Positions 1 to 9,299 of a stretch of 64,000 bases of DNA are shown piece by piece (within the stretch, counting starts at the first letter, position 1; the number at the start of each line of letters is the position of its first letter). Where the stretch lies: contig OY720644.1 of assembly GCA_963169105.1 (NCBI GenBank), forward strand, positions 315,001 to 379,000, given 5' to 3'. The translations under genes were made by a program, and so were the position numbers. This DNA comes from Ceriagrion tenellum. Taxonomy: Eukaryota > Arthropoda > Insecta > Odonata > Coenagrionidae. The notes under the pieces were generated by a model. The model saw only the letters and a list, made by a program, of their open reading frames with translations, had not been told where the DNA came from and did not search any database.

Positions 1-430
1 CCGTGGGATATCCACGAGGCCGGGCGAAGCAACAGCCTTGGTGCACACGCTCCTCTCTCGCGCCCACCCAATATAGACGACCGATGCGATTGCAAAATAA
101 GAGGTAAGCAGCAAAAAGATTCCTGCTCGTTGGCCGACGGGCGTCGGCGCTTCGCTTCGGCTCCCCCTAAGGCATCAAGCATGGGGGAGGAGGGGTGTAG
201 CGGACGGCTTATGAGCTCTCCAACCGATGACCCAGTTTCTTGAGCCTCTGATTGAAAATCGCACATTTGGATTTACGCAGAACCAAGATAAGTGAGAACT
301 GAACAAGCGAGAAAACTCGTTAATTGAGACTAATCGCCAGGATTCACACCCACTGAAACCTCTTATTTCCTATGGAATGTGCCACTGTGTGGATCGTAAG
401 CGCGCGTCATTGGAAATGTAGACCTGAAAA
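1..430. other. CpG-rich stretch, no gene recognised
   Basis: The first ~250 bases are rich in CpG and contain short GC-rich inverted repeats, such as CGTGG-GATAT-CCACG near base 4. No open reading frame resembles a known family. A motif with AAGTGAGA and GAGACTAAT...GCCAGG at about 288-345 recurs in diverged form at about 797-853, so part of this stretch is an old repeat. It could be the flank of a promoter outside the window, but nothing here proves that. Confidence 0.3.
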
Positions 431-790
431 CATTAGTAACTTTCGAAACTTGGCGTTGGAGAAGAATGCAGAAAGTCAAATCCATGGCTGAAATAAAAAG
501 TAAACAGAAGAACAAGAGAGTTGTTGTCACACACTATAGAGGAAAGAAAAACCAGATGGATTGGACACAATCGGAGGCACAATGGATTTGTGGCGATTAT
601 AACTGAAGGAAAAATAGAAGAAAGCCCCCCTCCTCCAGACGGGAATAAATAGGTACTCGGGACTAATGAAGGAGAGAGTGGATACATAAGAAAAACAAAC
701 AGGAGGTAAGGGCACTAAGTAGCATTCGATAGGGACGGATGGCGGGCTTCAGTCAACCGATCTGAGGATTGAAAAACCAATGACGAGTCG
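430..790 (+). pseudogene. RTE-like non-LTR retrotransposon, 3' tail of reverse transcriptase
   Basis: Short broken frames read ETWRWRRMQKVKSMAEI and then, in another frame, TRWIGHNRRHNGFV and ITEGKIEE. This is the typical C-terminal tail downstream of the RT domain in RTE-like endonuclease-reverse transcriptases, where a W-R-M block is followed by R-W-I-G-H. Frameshifts and stops break it and no catalytic part is present. The segment ends near AGGATTGAAAAACCAATGA. A similar end is seen at 59.63 kb after the same protein tail, which supports reading both as 5'-truncated copies of one family. Longer reading frames on the opposite strand here are shadows. Confidence 0.6.
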
Positions 791-2234
791 GAGCTGTATA
801 AGTGAGAGCTGGATTGGTGAGAAGACTCTCTATGGGAGACTAATAGCCAGGTCCTGCCATTTCTTCCCACAAAAAGCCTCTACAAGTGAGAATGTGCTAT
901 ATGCTATACATTCTATAAGTGAGAGTCGTTTTTTCCCGTCTCGACGTCAACACGTGAGACCGCCTGCCCATATGCCTCTGCGAACGAGAGTGCCTTCCAT
1001 GGAAATGGGGCTCGATTTTGTTTTTCTTTACAAGTCACACAAACACATCGTAGTAGAGTCGACACGAAGACGAATTAGTAATTTATTATTCGAATCGCAG
1101 AGAGATCGTCCGGTCCTCAGGAAAGCGAAAAAGTATACACGCTGACTGACTAACTTCAAATTGAAGTTCGACAGCGGGAGGTAGCGAAGTCAGATTGAAT
1201 ACGTGATTTTGGCCAGCCAGAGTCCAACTTTTTTTTAAATAATAGAAGATGAAGATTTCGTAAAGTAGCAGTGCTCCGAAAGAAAACGGAAATATTAAGA
1301 GGAATCAAATAATTGAATTTCCTCACGTCGCACTTTTGGAATTCATCGAACAACCTCCCGATAAAAAACACACCCGATGACACATTCATGGATATTCCAC
1401 GGGAGCCGATCGGTCAGTTTCCGACAAGATTTAAGAGTGTGAAAAATAATTTTCAAACTCGAAAACAGAAAAACAAATAATTGGGCGGATTTAATCGAGC
1501 AACTTTTATATGATTAAGGATTTCGATTTTAACTAGAGCAGATTTTGACCACTTTTTATCAAGAGAAGTTGCTTCTGAAGGGTAGGTCTTCAATTAATGC
1601 AACTTCACATATTTCTTGACAATGTTTCACGAAGGAATTCTTGCATCTTCGCGGCTGCAATAATCAACATAGAGATAATATAAATAAAATATTATTTAAT
1701 AATATATATATAAGATAAATAAAAAATTATTTAAAACTGATTTTTGTACAAACACGATTTCCAATATCGCTTCAAATCATTTAATCTAACGGAATTGCCT
1801 TAAATTGCCAATTTTTTAAACTTTAAGTCGTACACATTTAAATACTTCTGTGTGTACAATGCTACTGAACCAAACTGCTTTCCGAACCGCCATCGTAAAC
1901 TAGGGCTGAGGTAAAAGAAACTGAAGAAGAGGATGTACCTCCCGCCCACCGCTCACTCACAATCAGTGATAAGAGAGAGGCACCGCTTATGTCTAACATA
2001 AGTCAAGGTCACACGATCGCCTTTTGAGGACGCGTGAAAGGCATCGGCAACGTTATAACATCTGGGGCGTCACGCGTCGATGGAAGGGTGGAGGGTTATT
2101 CGGTTATTATTATCATTATGATCGACTTATCGCAATTTCTCAGCTGGTTTATACTAACTGGAAAATTTCACCTATCCTAAAGGTAGATTAGGATTAGGCT
2201 CGGATGTTAGTCCTCGTCAAAGTTACAAATCTTC
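790..2234. other. No recognised gene; AT-rich intergenic sequence
   Basis: A 121-codon open frame at 780-1145 (+) has no recognisable motif and overlaps the AAGTGAGA-type repeat. Around 1670-1740 the sequence becomes a run of A/T with TATATA. I see no exon, RNA gene or element end that I can support. Confidence 0.3.
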
Positions 2235-2880
2235 AAAATAAATGAATCACATGACATTCATTACAAGCATAAAACACAAGGATTACATCCAAACTCAAAA
2301 TTACAAGACAATTTTCTCACATTAAAAAAATTCATTGCTTTTTGCAGAAGCCATGCATGTATAACATTTTTGAATTTTGTCACACTCACGTGCCTAGTCT
2401 CTGGGGGCAATCTGTTAAAAAGACGCAGTTTTAAAATGTTAAAGGTGTTGCAATTTTTGGACTGGCGACAATACGGGCTATCAAGGGTTACCCCGTTCCT
2501 GGTGAAATAAGACTGTTTATTTTCCCTTGTCTCAAGGGAGCTTAGATTTTTCTTCACATTTCATAGGCATTTGTATGGTTATAAAGGCTGTGCAGAGTCA
2601 AAATACCCAACTCAGTGAACAAAGGCTCACAGTGGTCCCTCGGGTGGGAAAATGATATAACTCTGACAGACTTTTTATGCATCCTAAATAAACTTTTGGT
2701 GGATGCAGAATGGCTCCATAGTTCAACACCGCAATTGATGAGACAGTGAAATAAGGCAAAGTTTGTACGAGTAAAGTACTCTTTAGGAATCAAAAATTTA
2801 AGTTTACGTAACATAGTTTTCCTAGTGTGCCTAATGCATCTACATCAAGGATCTAAAGTCAGATGAGCTTATTATTCTAG
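2235..2880 (-). pseudogene. Non-LTR retrotransposon, C-terminal part of reverse transcriptase
   Basis: Two adjacent minus-strand frames (2554-2814 and 2261-2557) read in order as the end of a LINE protein. The first holds CLINCGVELW, then KSLFRMHKKSVRVI, then FTELGILTLHSLY. The second holds FTRNGVTLDSPYCRQS, then LRLFNRLP and then KFKN. This order (call for the wall strand, K-K-x-V-R-I, E-L-x-I-L-T-L, then a L-F-N-x-L-P box) is standard in the region after the RT domain of Jockey/RTE-X-like LINEs. The frames are offset, so at least one frameshift is present. The palm domain is missing: a 5'-truncated copy. It resembles the plus-strand remnant at 4.8-5.5 kb. The clade is not settled. Confidence 0.65.
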
Positions 2881-3154
2881 CAAGCCGCATAGTTCGTTTG
2901 TTGAGTTTGTTTCGATATATTTACAGTAGTGGACGATACATACACCAATTTACAAACGGTTGTTTTGTTCCTTTCAAAATTAGAATATGACGGCACCTTT
3001 AAACCATCAGACTACTGAGAGTGAAAGAAATAGATGGAGAGAGAAAACTACTAACAATTGGAATTAGCAGATTAGCATAAATGGTAAGTTTTCAAACGCT
3101 CTAGCTAAAAAGAAGGCCAACCCAACAGCTGTCATTTTCCGACACGATTTTCGG
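2881..3154. other. No recognised feature
   Basis: I see no conserved reading frame or element end here. It separates the LINE tail from the CGATAT-rich tract. Confidence 0.3.
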
Positions 3155-3390
3155 CGCGATATCAAGATAATTCAACGTGCGCGATTACGTGATATTTTAT
3201 CGAGTGCAATATCACGATATTATGATATTTATCGTGATATTCTAAGTATGGACCATATTTTATCGCGATATTATCGTGTTATTTTATCGGAACGCATTGT
3301 GATATTTATAGGGGCGCGATAAGACGATATTTATCGTCACGATGTGAGTAATCGTCATCGCCACCAATCGATATGCTAAAATAATCATAT
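3155..3390. repeat. Degenerate CGATAT/ATATCG-rich tract
   Basis: The motif ATATCG and its complement CGATAT, with variants such as GTGATATT and TATCGTGATAT, recur about every 10-25 bases across this stretch on both strands. The result is a chain of short imperfect palindromes. It is not a clean tandem array, because spacing and orientation vary. A minus-strand frame across it (3306-3563) is judged non-coding. Confidence 0.55.
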
Positions 3391-3870
3391 ATCGATATTG
3401 AATTGTAAATGCCGCCCAGGCCTAGCTCCACCAGCCGCCAGCGATGTACGTCCTCAACGCCGCCGTGGCCGAGTGAAGCGAAGATCGAAAACACATGGGG
3501 GGCACAATCCGATCCACAGGCGTCATTATTCGAGCGTTCGGATCGGATAACCGAAGCAGACAAGCGAAAGACGTCTTATGTCGAATAAGCTCACATTGAA
3601 TACGCTTAAACAAACGATTGCCTCTAGAGTCTTCTCATTACGACAAAAACTCTCGGCAAATTAAAAATGTTCACAGCCCGCAATTTGACACATTCTAATA
3701 CACACCCAGAGGATGAAATTTTGTCATAAAATGAAATCATTATACTAGACCGATTTAGCCCTGGCATTATATTTTACAATAAATGCTGTTGTCTTATACA
3801 TAATCTATTTCCCAAATAGGAAAAACTGCAAAGGCTCGACAAAGTTTGCAGAGAATGAGGGGCATACACA
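3391..3870. other. No recognised gene
   Basis: Mixed sequence with a moderately GC-rich part at 3415-3500. The short reading frames on the minus strand show no family motif. Nothing further is supported. Confidence 0.3.
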
Positions 3871-3874
3871 CCAA

Positions 3875-4015
3875 GAAGACGAAATTGGCCAAGAAAAATC
3901 ATTTCACTGCGTCGGAATTCGAACCCGGATCACCACTTTGCGGGCAGGTATGTTATCCAGTGGCACTGCTAAGCCATATTCCTTCGAGGAGACATTCGAA
4001 AGGGGTTAATACGAA
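3875..4015 (-). repeat. tRNA-derived SINE-like element
   Basis: On the minus strand an RNA polymerase III A box, TGGCTTAGCAG (3966-3976), lies about 40 bases ahead of a B box, GGTTCGAATTCC (3914-3925). That is close to tRNA spacing. No clean cloverleaf can be drawn, which points to a tRNA-derived SINE head rather than a functional tRNA. The tail was not delimited. Confidence 0.5.
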
Positions 4016-4089
4016 CAAAGTGTTCTCATCTTAAATCCACATTGTGGGATGTTTTCACGGCGAGCGTCTTCTTCTAATGAGCTAAGCAC

Positions 4090-4265
4090 AACTAGGAGCA
4101 GCACGCACATACAATGAAAGACTGTCCACACCTGAGGAAGAGATCGTCAAAGCGCAAAAAATCGAAATCCGTCACGGAACTCACTTACGCCGCAGCCCAG
4201 AACTTACTCATCGATCGCCTCTTTTTAAGGCTCACTTCTAAAATCGTTCGCGCACTATGTTTAAA
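4090..4265. repeat. Interspersed repeat, second copy at 52.3 kb
   Basis: This stretch and 52285-52455 align in the same orientation through several blocks, for example CTGAGGAAGA, GGAACTCAC, AGAACTTACTCATC and ATCGCCTCTTTTT. No protein similarity is evident. The CTGAGGAAGA start resembles the CUGANGA box next to the Penelope-type hairpins elsewhere in the window, so this could be a related 3' end. That link is tentative. Confidence 0.5.
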
Positions 4266-4352
4266 AAAAAACAATTTTAAGAGCACTATGTTAGTGTCTG
4301 GCTTCTTTCGTAATACTCACTAAGGGTGCGCGGAAAGGGGGAATTATTTGTA

Positions 4353-4724
4353 CGTATCGGTTCGCCTATCTGTCTGTTATCTTGTCGCTTTCATGATTAC
4401 TAGCAGCGCGGAGAGAGTGAAAATTCACCTGATATGAATTTCTTAAATAGCCTAGCGTACGTGTAGCCTCCGAGTCCCAAAATTCTATCGATGTGTCTTG
4501 GAGGCTGTATTGGTTGGACGCTGTCTACCAACGTAACGGAGATATCGTCATCATTGGTCGCTCAATCCTAAGATTGGTTCGCTGTAGAGTAATAATATAT
4601 GATCATTCTCAGTTACTTTCCAGTAATCATAATCCTCAAGTCACAATTTCTTCGTAGATAATTTAGGAAGCGATAGGTAGCCATTAATAATAACTGTTTA
4701 GAGGCTAGGTAACCTGAGCTGGCT
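4353..4724 (-). repeat. ~370-bp interspersed repeat (repeat A), inverted copy at 19.4 kb
   Basis: It matches the reverse complement of 19360-19748 nearly end to end, from GGTATCGGTTCGCCTATC-like sequence through GCGCGGAGAGAGTGAAAA and GACGCTGTCTACCAACGT-like blocks to GTAACCTGAGCTGGC-like sequence. Inside lies AATCCTAAGATTGGTTCG. Its complement resembles the RTE-like 3' end motif TTAGGATTGAACGA...ATGATG. The repeat may therefore be a composite that contains an RTE 3' terminus. No coding capacity was seen. Confidence 0.65.
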
Positions 4725-4764
4725 AGCCGACACCTGCTTCCACTATGGATTAAGCTACTAGATA

Positions 4765-5500
4765 AGTTATGGATTTTGCGTCAAAACAGTAAATTAAAAT
4801 TAAACTGCAACACAACACAGGTTCTGCTGTTCAACCAAATTGGTACAAAAAATATCCCCGAAGTATCTTATAATAATACACCTATTTTACTGTCAAGTAA
4901 TGTGAAATTTCTAGGCTTGCACGTACAAAATACTGAAAGCTGGAAAATCCATGTTTCCAATTTGTGTTCCATTCTTAATTCTGTTATTTATCAAATTAGG
5001 TCCCTGTACAACACTGTATCGCAATATGTTTTGACAGCAATTTATTTTTCAAATTTTTACTCCAGAGATCTACTAGGTAATCCACTGGGGATCCTATTCA
5101 AGTCTACTCCAAAAAATTTCCTTGGTGCAGAAATAAATTGTTAGATGCATGATGGGTATTTCCCAACGAACTTCATGCACACCATTAATAAAAAACTAAA
5201 CCTGTTAACCATTGCATCTATGTATATCTATTGGGTAGCCGTTTTAGTTAAAGAAAATATTCAGCAATTTCCCATCAACAAAGAAATTCACTCGTATGCT
5301 ACAAGAAATTCAAATGTTATTCATGTCACATGCCACAAAAAACGAATTTCTGCAATTTTCTAAGGTTATTGTTACAAAAATTTCTAACTCACTGTCATAC
5401 AGAATCAAATGTATTAAGTCAATGAAAATATTTTTAAAATTCTTAAAAGAATATCTAAAAACCAAATGCTACTATACAATAGGTGAATATTTTTTGTGAT
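4765..5500 (+). pseudogene. Non-LTR retrotransposon, C-terminal part of reverse transcriptase
   Basis: Three overlapping plus-strand frames read as one decayed LINE tail. Blocks in order are KLNCNTTQVLLF and VKFLGLHV (the K-T-x-x-L-x-F and F-L-G-x-x post-palm motifs), then KKLNLLTIASMYIY and YATRNSNVIHV, and finally NSLSYRIKCIKS and FLKFLKEYLKTKCYYTIGE. Frameshifts separate them. The palm motifs are absent, so this is a 5'-truncated copy related to the minus-strand remnant at 2.2-2.9 kb. The flank after the stop (5500-5690) is AT-rich. Confidence 0.7.
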
Positions 5501-5689
5501 AACTATAAACATTGTTAAATGGATATTTCTATTGTTACCGATGTAAATCTTTATGAAAATGTATAAATATTCTTTTTTACTTTGTATTTGATAAAAATTT
5601 ATTTTTTTGTATTTTTTAAAACTAACGAATCCTACCTATACCTATTCATGTATGTGAGGTCTTTTGCATAACAATTTATTATTAATATT

Positions 5690-6760
5690 ACAAGGAAGGG
5701 TACCTGTTGAAAGTCAACGGGGGATGAAAGAAAGACAGGGCATAATAAAATAAATTTACGATACAGAAATTAGTATTTACGTTAGTATTCTCAATAAATT
5801 CGTACTTTCAAGAAATAAGCCATCAAGCGCGCATGGGTCACACAATATAATTTTTCTACTTAAACCTTGCTCGAATTATTGTTACCGAACTGGCCTAGCG
5901 GTTAAAGTTAATTTATATTGATACCAAGGTGGAAGGTCGCTCATTAGGTGTATTTTTTTTCTGGGCAAATCGGCAATAACTTTAGTTCCATTTTTTAATT
6001 CAGCAGATGAAAACCGCATAATATTATGCTTACCGAGTTTCGATATTCTTTTGCAGTAACAAATAGAAATTAAACTACAGACCATTTGTATTCCAGAGGC
6101 TAGTCCCATTAATATAACATCATGTCATTCTCCTGTTTTACTCAGCTATAATTTTAGTTTTATTTTTTAATTCAGCAGATGGAAACCGCATTACGATATT
6201 TTAACCGAGTTTCGACATTCTTTTGCAGTAACCTATGGAAACTAAACTACAGGCCATTTGCATTCCAGAGGCTTTCCGCATTAATATAACGTCGTGGCAT
6301 TCTCCTGGGTTTTACATGGGTCCAACTTAAATTAGTCCACTTGAAATAAATTTTGCCAATTTAGGCAAAAATATTCCTGAAAATATTGTAATCAGCAACA
6401 TTTCAGTATACGGCCTAGATTTCTACTTTAGTACCTATCTTTAGGTATAAAACCCAGCCGCCATTGTAAAGGTCCCATTTTCCTTCTAAAGCTAATGCTA
6501 ATTCCACGGTTACCAAGGAAATATCCTATTGTTGACAGAAGTAAAATTCACGATTTCGACATTAAAAACGTGAGTTTTAGAGAAATTTAATTCGTATAAG
6601 AAAATTAAATGAAAGAATAAGAAACTGCAATCTTTTATCCATCTAATGGCGAAAACTATAGCCTTCTATCTTTAGTAGAACTAATTGAAATATGCAAAAA
6701 GAGAAACCTCTGCACTTGAACCAAAATGTTTAAACTTGAGTTTTTCAAACGCATAATTCC
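5690..6760 (-). mobile_element. Degenerate non-autonomous Helitron, inverted relative of the 49.3-kb copy
   Basis: From about 6757 down to 5695 the minus strand follows the 49.74-50.39 kb Helitron. Shared blocks include AATTAGCATTAGC, GGCGGCTGGGTTTTATA and GGAATGCAAATGGCCTGTAG. The terminal hairpin survives in altered form (plus-strand reading CCTGTTGAAAGTCAACGGGG at 5703-5722), but the CTRR end is not conserved. A ~165-bp segment is tandemly repeated at about 5985-6130 and 6160-6310 (both contain TTTAATTCAGCAGATG and TTCTTTTGCAGTAAC). The 5' half present in the 49-kb copy is missing. It is non-coding. Confidence 0.7.
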
Positions 6761-6879
6761 ATTCTCAGTGGAAGCCGGCAGCTGTTGATGAGCAGGAAAC
6801 CTGTTTTCTTTGTGTCCATAGTCGGAGAGTCGCTGTCCGTTAGCGTGGACTAGCGGCGTGTGGTCGATGGGAAGGGTCC

Positions 6880-7350
6880 CTTCACTCCCTGATCGTCTTC
6901 GATGATCGACCCACCGTCTATTTCGACGCTTTCCTCCGCGGCACTCCTGCGGGCGCAGGTTCTCTCTTGTTCTTGGTCGTGCGAGAGGACGGCGTGTGGA
7001 AAAGTTGCCTCTCTCCTCCTCTCTCTCTCTCTCTCTCTCATTTCTCAAGCTCTCTTTTGCTCCTCGTCGGCGCGCTTTCTACTCTCACACGTGTGGTGGG
7101 GCGTTTGAAAGGGTGTTAGGAGGGGTGGGTGGGGTTAGGAGAAGGCCTTTCGTGTGATTGTGAGCTGACAGTTTGAGGGATGGGGTGTTGGGGGGGATGA
7201 GGGTTAAACACTCTCTCTCTCCCTCTCCTCATCCTCTTGTCCAGTCAGCAAGCTTATACACGCACTGGGGTCCAGTTGAGCCATGACCACCGAGACTAGT
7301 CTCGGTGGTCATGGTTAAGCGCGAATGGCTGAGTAGGCTGTGACGCGAGA
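6880..7350. other. GC-rich block with CT repeat and perfect palindrome
   Basis: The block has a (CT)n run at 7008-7039, a second CT-rich run near 7212-7227 and G-rich runs between. It also holds a perfect 34-bp palindrome at 7281-7314. Open frames on both strands are low-complexity and not convincing. CT/GA repeats and CpG dinucleotides near 6900-6990 would fit a promoter, but there is no downstream exon that I can identify. Confidence 0.35.
7281..7314. repeat. Perfect 34-bp palindrome
   Basis: The left arm is CCATGACCACCGAGACT and the right arm is its exact reverse complement, with no spacer. The flanking bases do not extend the symmetry. It could form a cruciform or hairpin, or be the join of a small inverted duplication. 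The right arm runs into GGTTAAGCG, which looks a little like a tRNA A-box region. Confidence 0.85.
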
Positions 7351-7469
7351 CTGCATCGGTGCATTCTTTTCCCGTTCTTAGCCGTGAACTAAAGGTTTCT
7401 GTGTCTTTACTCGATAACGAAAATATTTTTCTTCACGGCATGTGTATGTATGCATTTATGTATGTTTAT

Positions 7470-7567
7470 GAGTGTGTTTTATTATTATTCCAGGCTACGG
7501 TAGGGTCTTCACCCCCTGCCACACACCCTCGTGGTGGCTCGCAGGGTATTACGTAGATGTAGATGTA
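7470..7567 (+). repeat. L2-like retrotransposon 3' end (solo)
   Basis: It carries the family 3' signature: CACCCCCTGCCACACACCC, then GTGGTGGCTCGCAGGG, then TATTACG and a GATGTA repeat ending at 7567. No coding part precedes it, so it is a severely 5'-truncated insertion. The hairpin stem is intact (7514-7546). Confidence 0.75.
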
Positions 7568-7639
7568 GGCCTTATCTCTCGGCTTCACCTTATTCATTCA
7601 TAAGTCAGACATAGCCATTATCATCAATTTTTTGAACAA

Positions 7640-8105
7640 AAGTGCTTGCAGCACGCTCAGAGGAACCCCGCCGAAGGGGCTGCAACCACAACCTTGGGGT
7701 ATGGGTATATGTGTGAGGGTGACACAAAATACAAAACACATAAAAAAGAACACTTGCAATTTCAATTATTTCGGTGGGTCGCCCGCACCTTCATCAGTGA
7801 TAGAATGAGGAGGAAGATTGGTACAGCAGGGGTGGTGAGGGGAAGGAGCCGGTAGGAAGGGTGGGGAAAAGAGGGGGAAGGGAAGGAGCCAAAGACCATA
7901 ACGGAAAGAAAAAATACAAAGTAGCGAAATGTGGGGGGAATTAATGGGAGCGGTTGAGGCCAGGTGGACAGAGGGCGTTAAAAAATCGGATGCAACTTTA
8001 TTCCAAGGTCTTTAAACTCATTATAGTATCTGAGGGGGGAAGGAAGCTAGAATGGCTTGATTGAAACAGTCATCAAATTTAGGAGTGACTATTGATACTT
8101 ATCTC
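7640..8105. mobile_element. Penelope-like element fragment with terminal hairpin
   Basis: Bases 7930-8095 match 57610-57770 in the same orientation (shared GAGGCCA.GTGGACAGAGGGC and GCAGTCATCAAATTT-like blocks). A hairpin, GGTG-[9 nt]-CACC, sits at 7773-7789. On the minus strand it is preceded by CTGATGAA and followed by GAAAT, the layout seen at Penelope-type ends elsewhere in this window. No protein domain is intact. Assignment rests on the hairpin and on similarity to the 57-kb copy. Confidence 0.5.
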
Positions 8106-8178
8106 ATAGAATTGTGCCTCACCCCAAACTACCTGCAAAGGGTTTACTATATAATATCCATTATTCCTAAATTACGCG

Positions 8179-8958
8179 TTGAAGATATGCCAAAGGCTAT
8201 CGGATTTATATCGTGGAGCGTGTACATTTTTTGCTTCGGACGCATGGATTGTGGCCTCAAGGCGTAGCCATGGGGTCACCCTCCGAAAACGGGGAACGGC
8301 AAGTGCGGAGGCTGAGCCGATCCCCGTCAGCAATAGGTTCGATGTTCTGGCGGAGGCTACGCCATCGGAGCTAGCGCTGATAGGTGGGTTGCCGAGAGGG
8401 AGTGACGAGGGAAGGGAGGGAATCTTAGTGATAGGTAGTTCGAATGTCCGGCGTATAGCGGCTCCACTGCGTGTAAAGGCCCGCATGGAGAGAGGAGATG
8501 CACGGGTCACCTCCTGGTGTATACCGGGAGGAATGGTGCCACAGGCGACGAAGGCGATGAAGGCGGCGGTCGGGGACAAGGGCTGCTCTAAGTTGGATGT
8601 GGTAGCCCTTGTTGGGACCAATGAAGCTGTGGATGTGGGATCAGAGGAGATTTTAGACTCTGTGAGAGATCTATGCTCCGAGTTCCGCCGTATTCGCGGA
8701 GGGTCGAGTCGCAATATGAGGCTTACCATATGCAGCTTGGTACCAAGGACGGATCGGGGTTCAACGGTTTGGAGCCGAGTGGAAGGCATAAACCAAAGGC
8801 TCAGTGATGTCTGCAGGAGCGAGGGAGCTGGGCTCTTGGACCTTAGGCCGTTGCTGGATTCGTGTCGAGTGCCATTAAATTGCTCGGGTGTCCATTGTAG
8901 GTACGAGGCATCGCAGAAGGTAGCGTGCAGGATATTTGAGCATACCCAGCGAGTTTAG
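8179..8958 (+). CDS. Retrotransposon ORF1 with SGNH hydrolase (esterase-like) domain
   Basis: A 259-residue open frame. Residues ~80-255 form a SGNH fold: block I VIGSSNVRRI (~residue 83, nucleophile Ser), block II around IPGG (~114), block III VGTNE (~144), and block V SGVHCRY (~235) with the catalytic His. The GTND motif of block III reads GTNE here but GTND in the 48-kb copy. The usual Asp before the His is Ser in both. Such domains are known from ORF1 of CR1/L2-group retrotransposons. Membrane or lipid interaction has been proposed for them, but the role is not settled. The N-terminal ~75 residues are not recognised and the true start is uncertain. ORF2 follows after ~340 bases. Confidence 0.75.
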   Translation: MKICQRLSDLYRGACTFFASDAWIVASRRSHGVTLRKRGTASAEAEPIPVSNRFDVLAEATPSELALIGGLPRGSDEGREGILVIGSSNVRRIAAPLRVKARMERGDARVTSWCIPGGMVPQATKAMKAAVGDKGCSKLDVVALVGTNEAVDVGSEEILDSVRDLCSEFRRIRGGSSRNMRLTICSLVPRTDRGSTVWSRVEGINQRLSDVCRSEGAGLLDLRPLLDSCRVPLNCSGVHCRYEASQKVACRIFEHTQRV

Positions 8959-9299
8959 CATAGATGGTATGCAAGAGAGTAGGTAAGTTAGTGGGGGCGA
9001 AATCAGTGCTTTTCCGGAAAGTCAGATAATAAAGAGTACACAAAGCTTAGTGCCTAGGAAAAGCTTAATAGATAACAATAAATTAGAAATAATTAGGGAA
9101 GAGAGCAGGTCAAATAGTGGGCCATTAAATAACTTGCCACTCATCAGGATAGCAAAGAATAACAAGTTGTTATCGGTTATCGGGACGGAAGAAAGCAAAG
9201 AAAAAGGAAAAAAATATAAATCATAACAACACCCATGAATTTCCAAACTAACTTTCCCAATAATTTAGAAAACACAATACAATAGGCAGACATATTAAA

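Noticed and set aside
6656..7048. 130-codon minus-strand frame, Arg/Glu-rich
   Set aside because: Its start is translated CT/GA microsatellite and the rest has no family motif. It is more likely an open frame by composition.
7773..7800. A canonical hammerhead ribozyme
   Set aside because: CTGATGA and GAAA are present around a stem, but the first stem position would be an A-C mismatch and no strand with a cleavage site could be paired. It is kept only as a hammerhead-like hairpin in the findings.
8172..8789. 205-codon minus-strand frame opposite ORF1
   Set aside because: It is the antisense shadow of the SGNH ORF1. The same shadow appears at 48125-48538 opposite the other copy.
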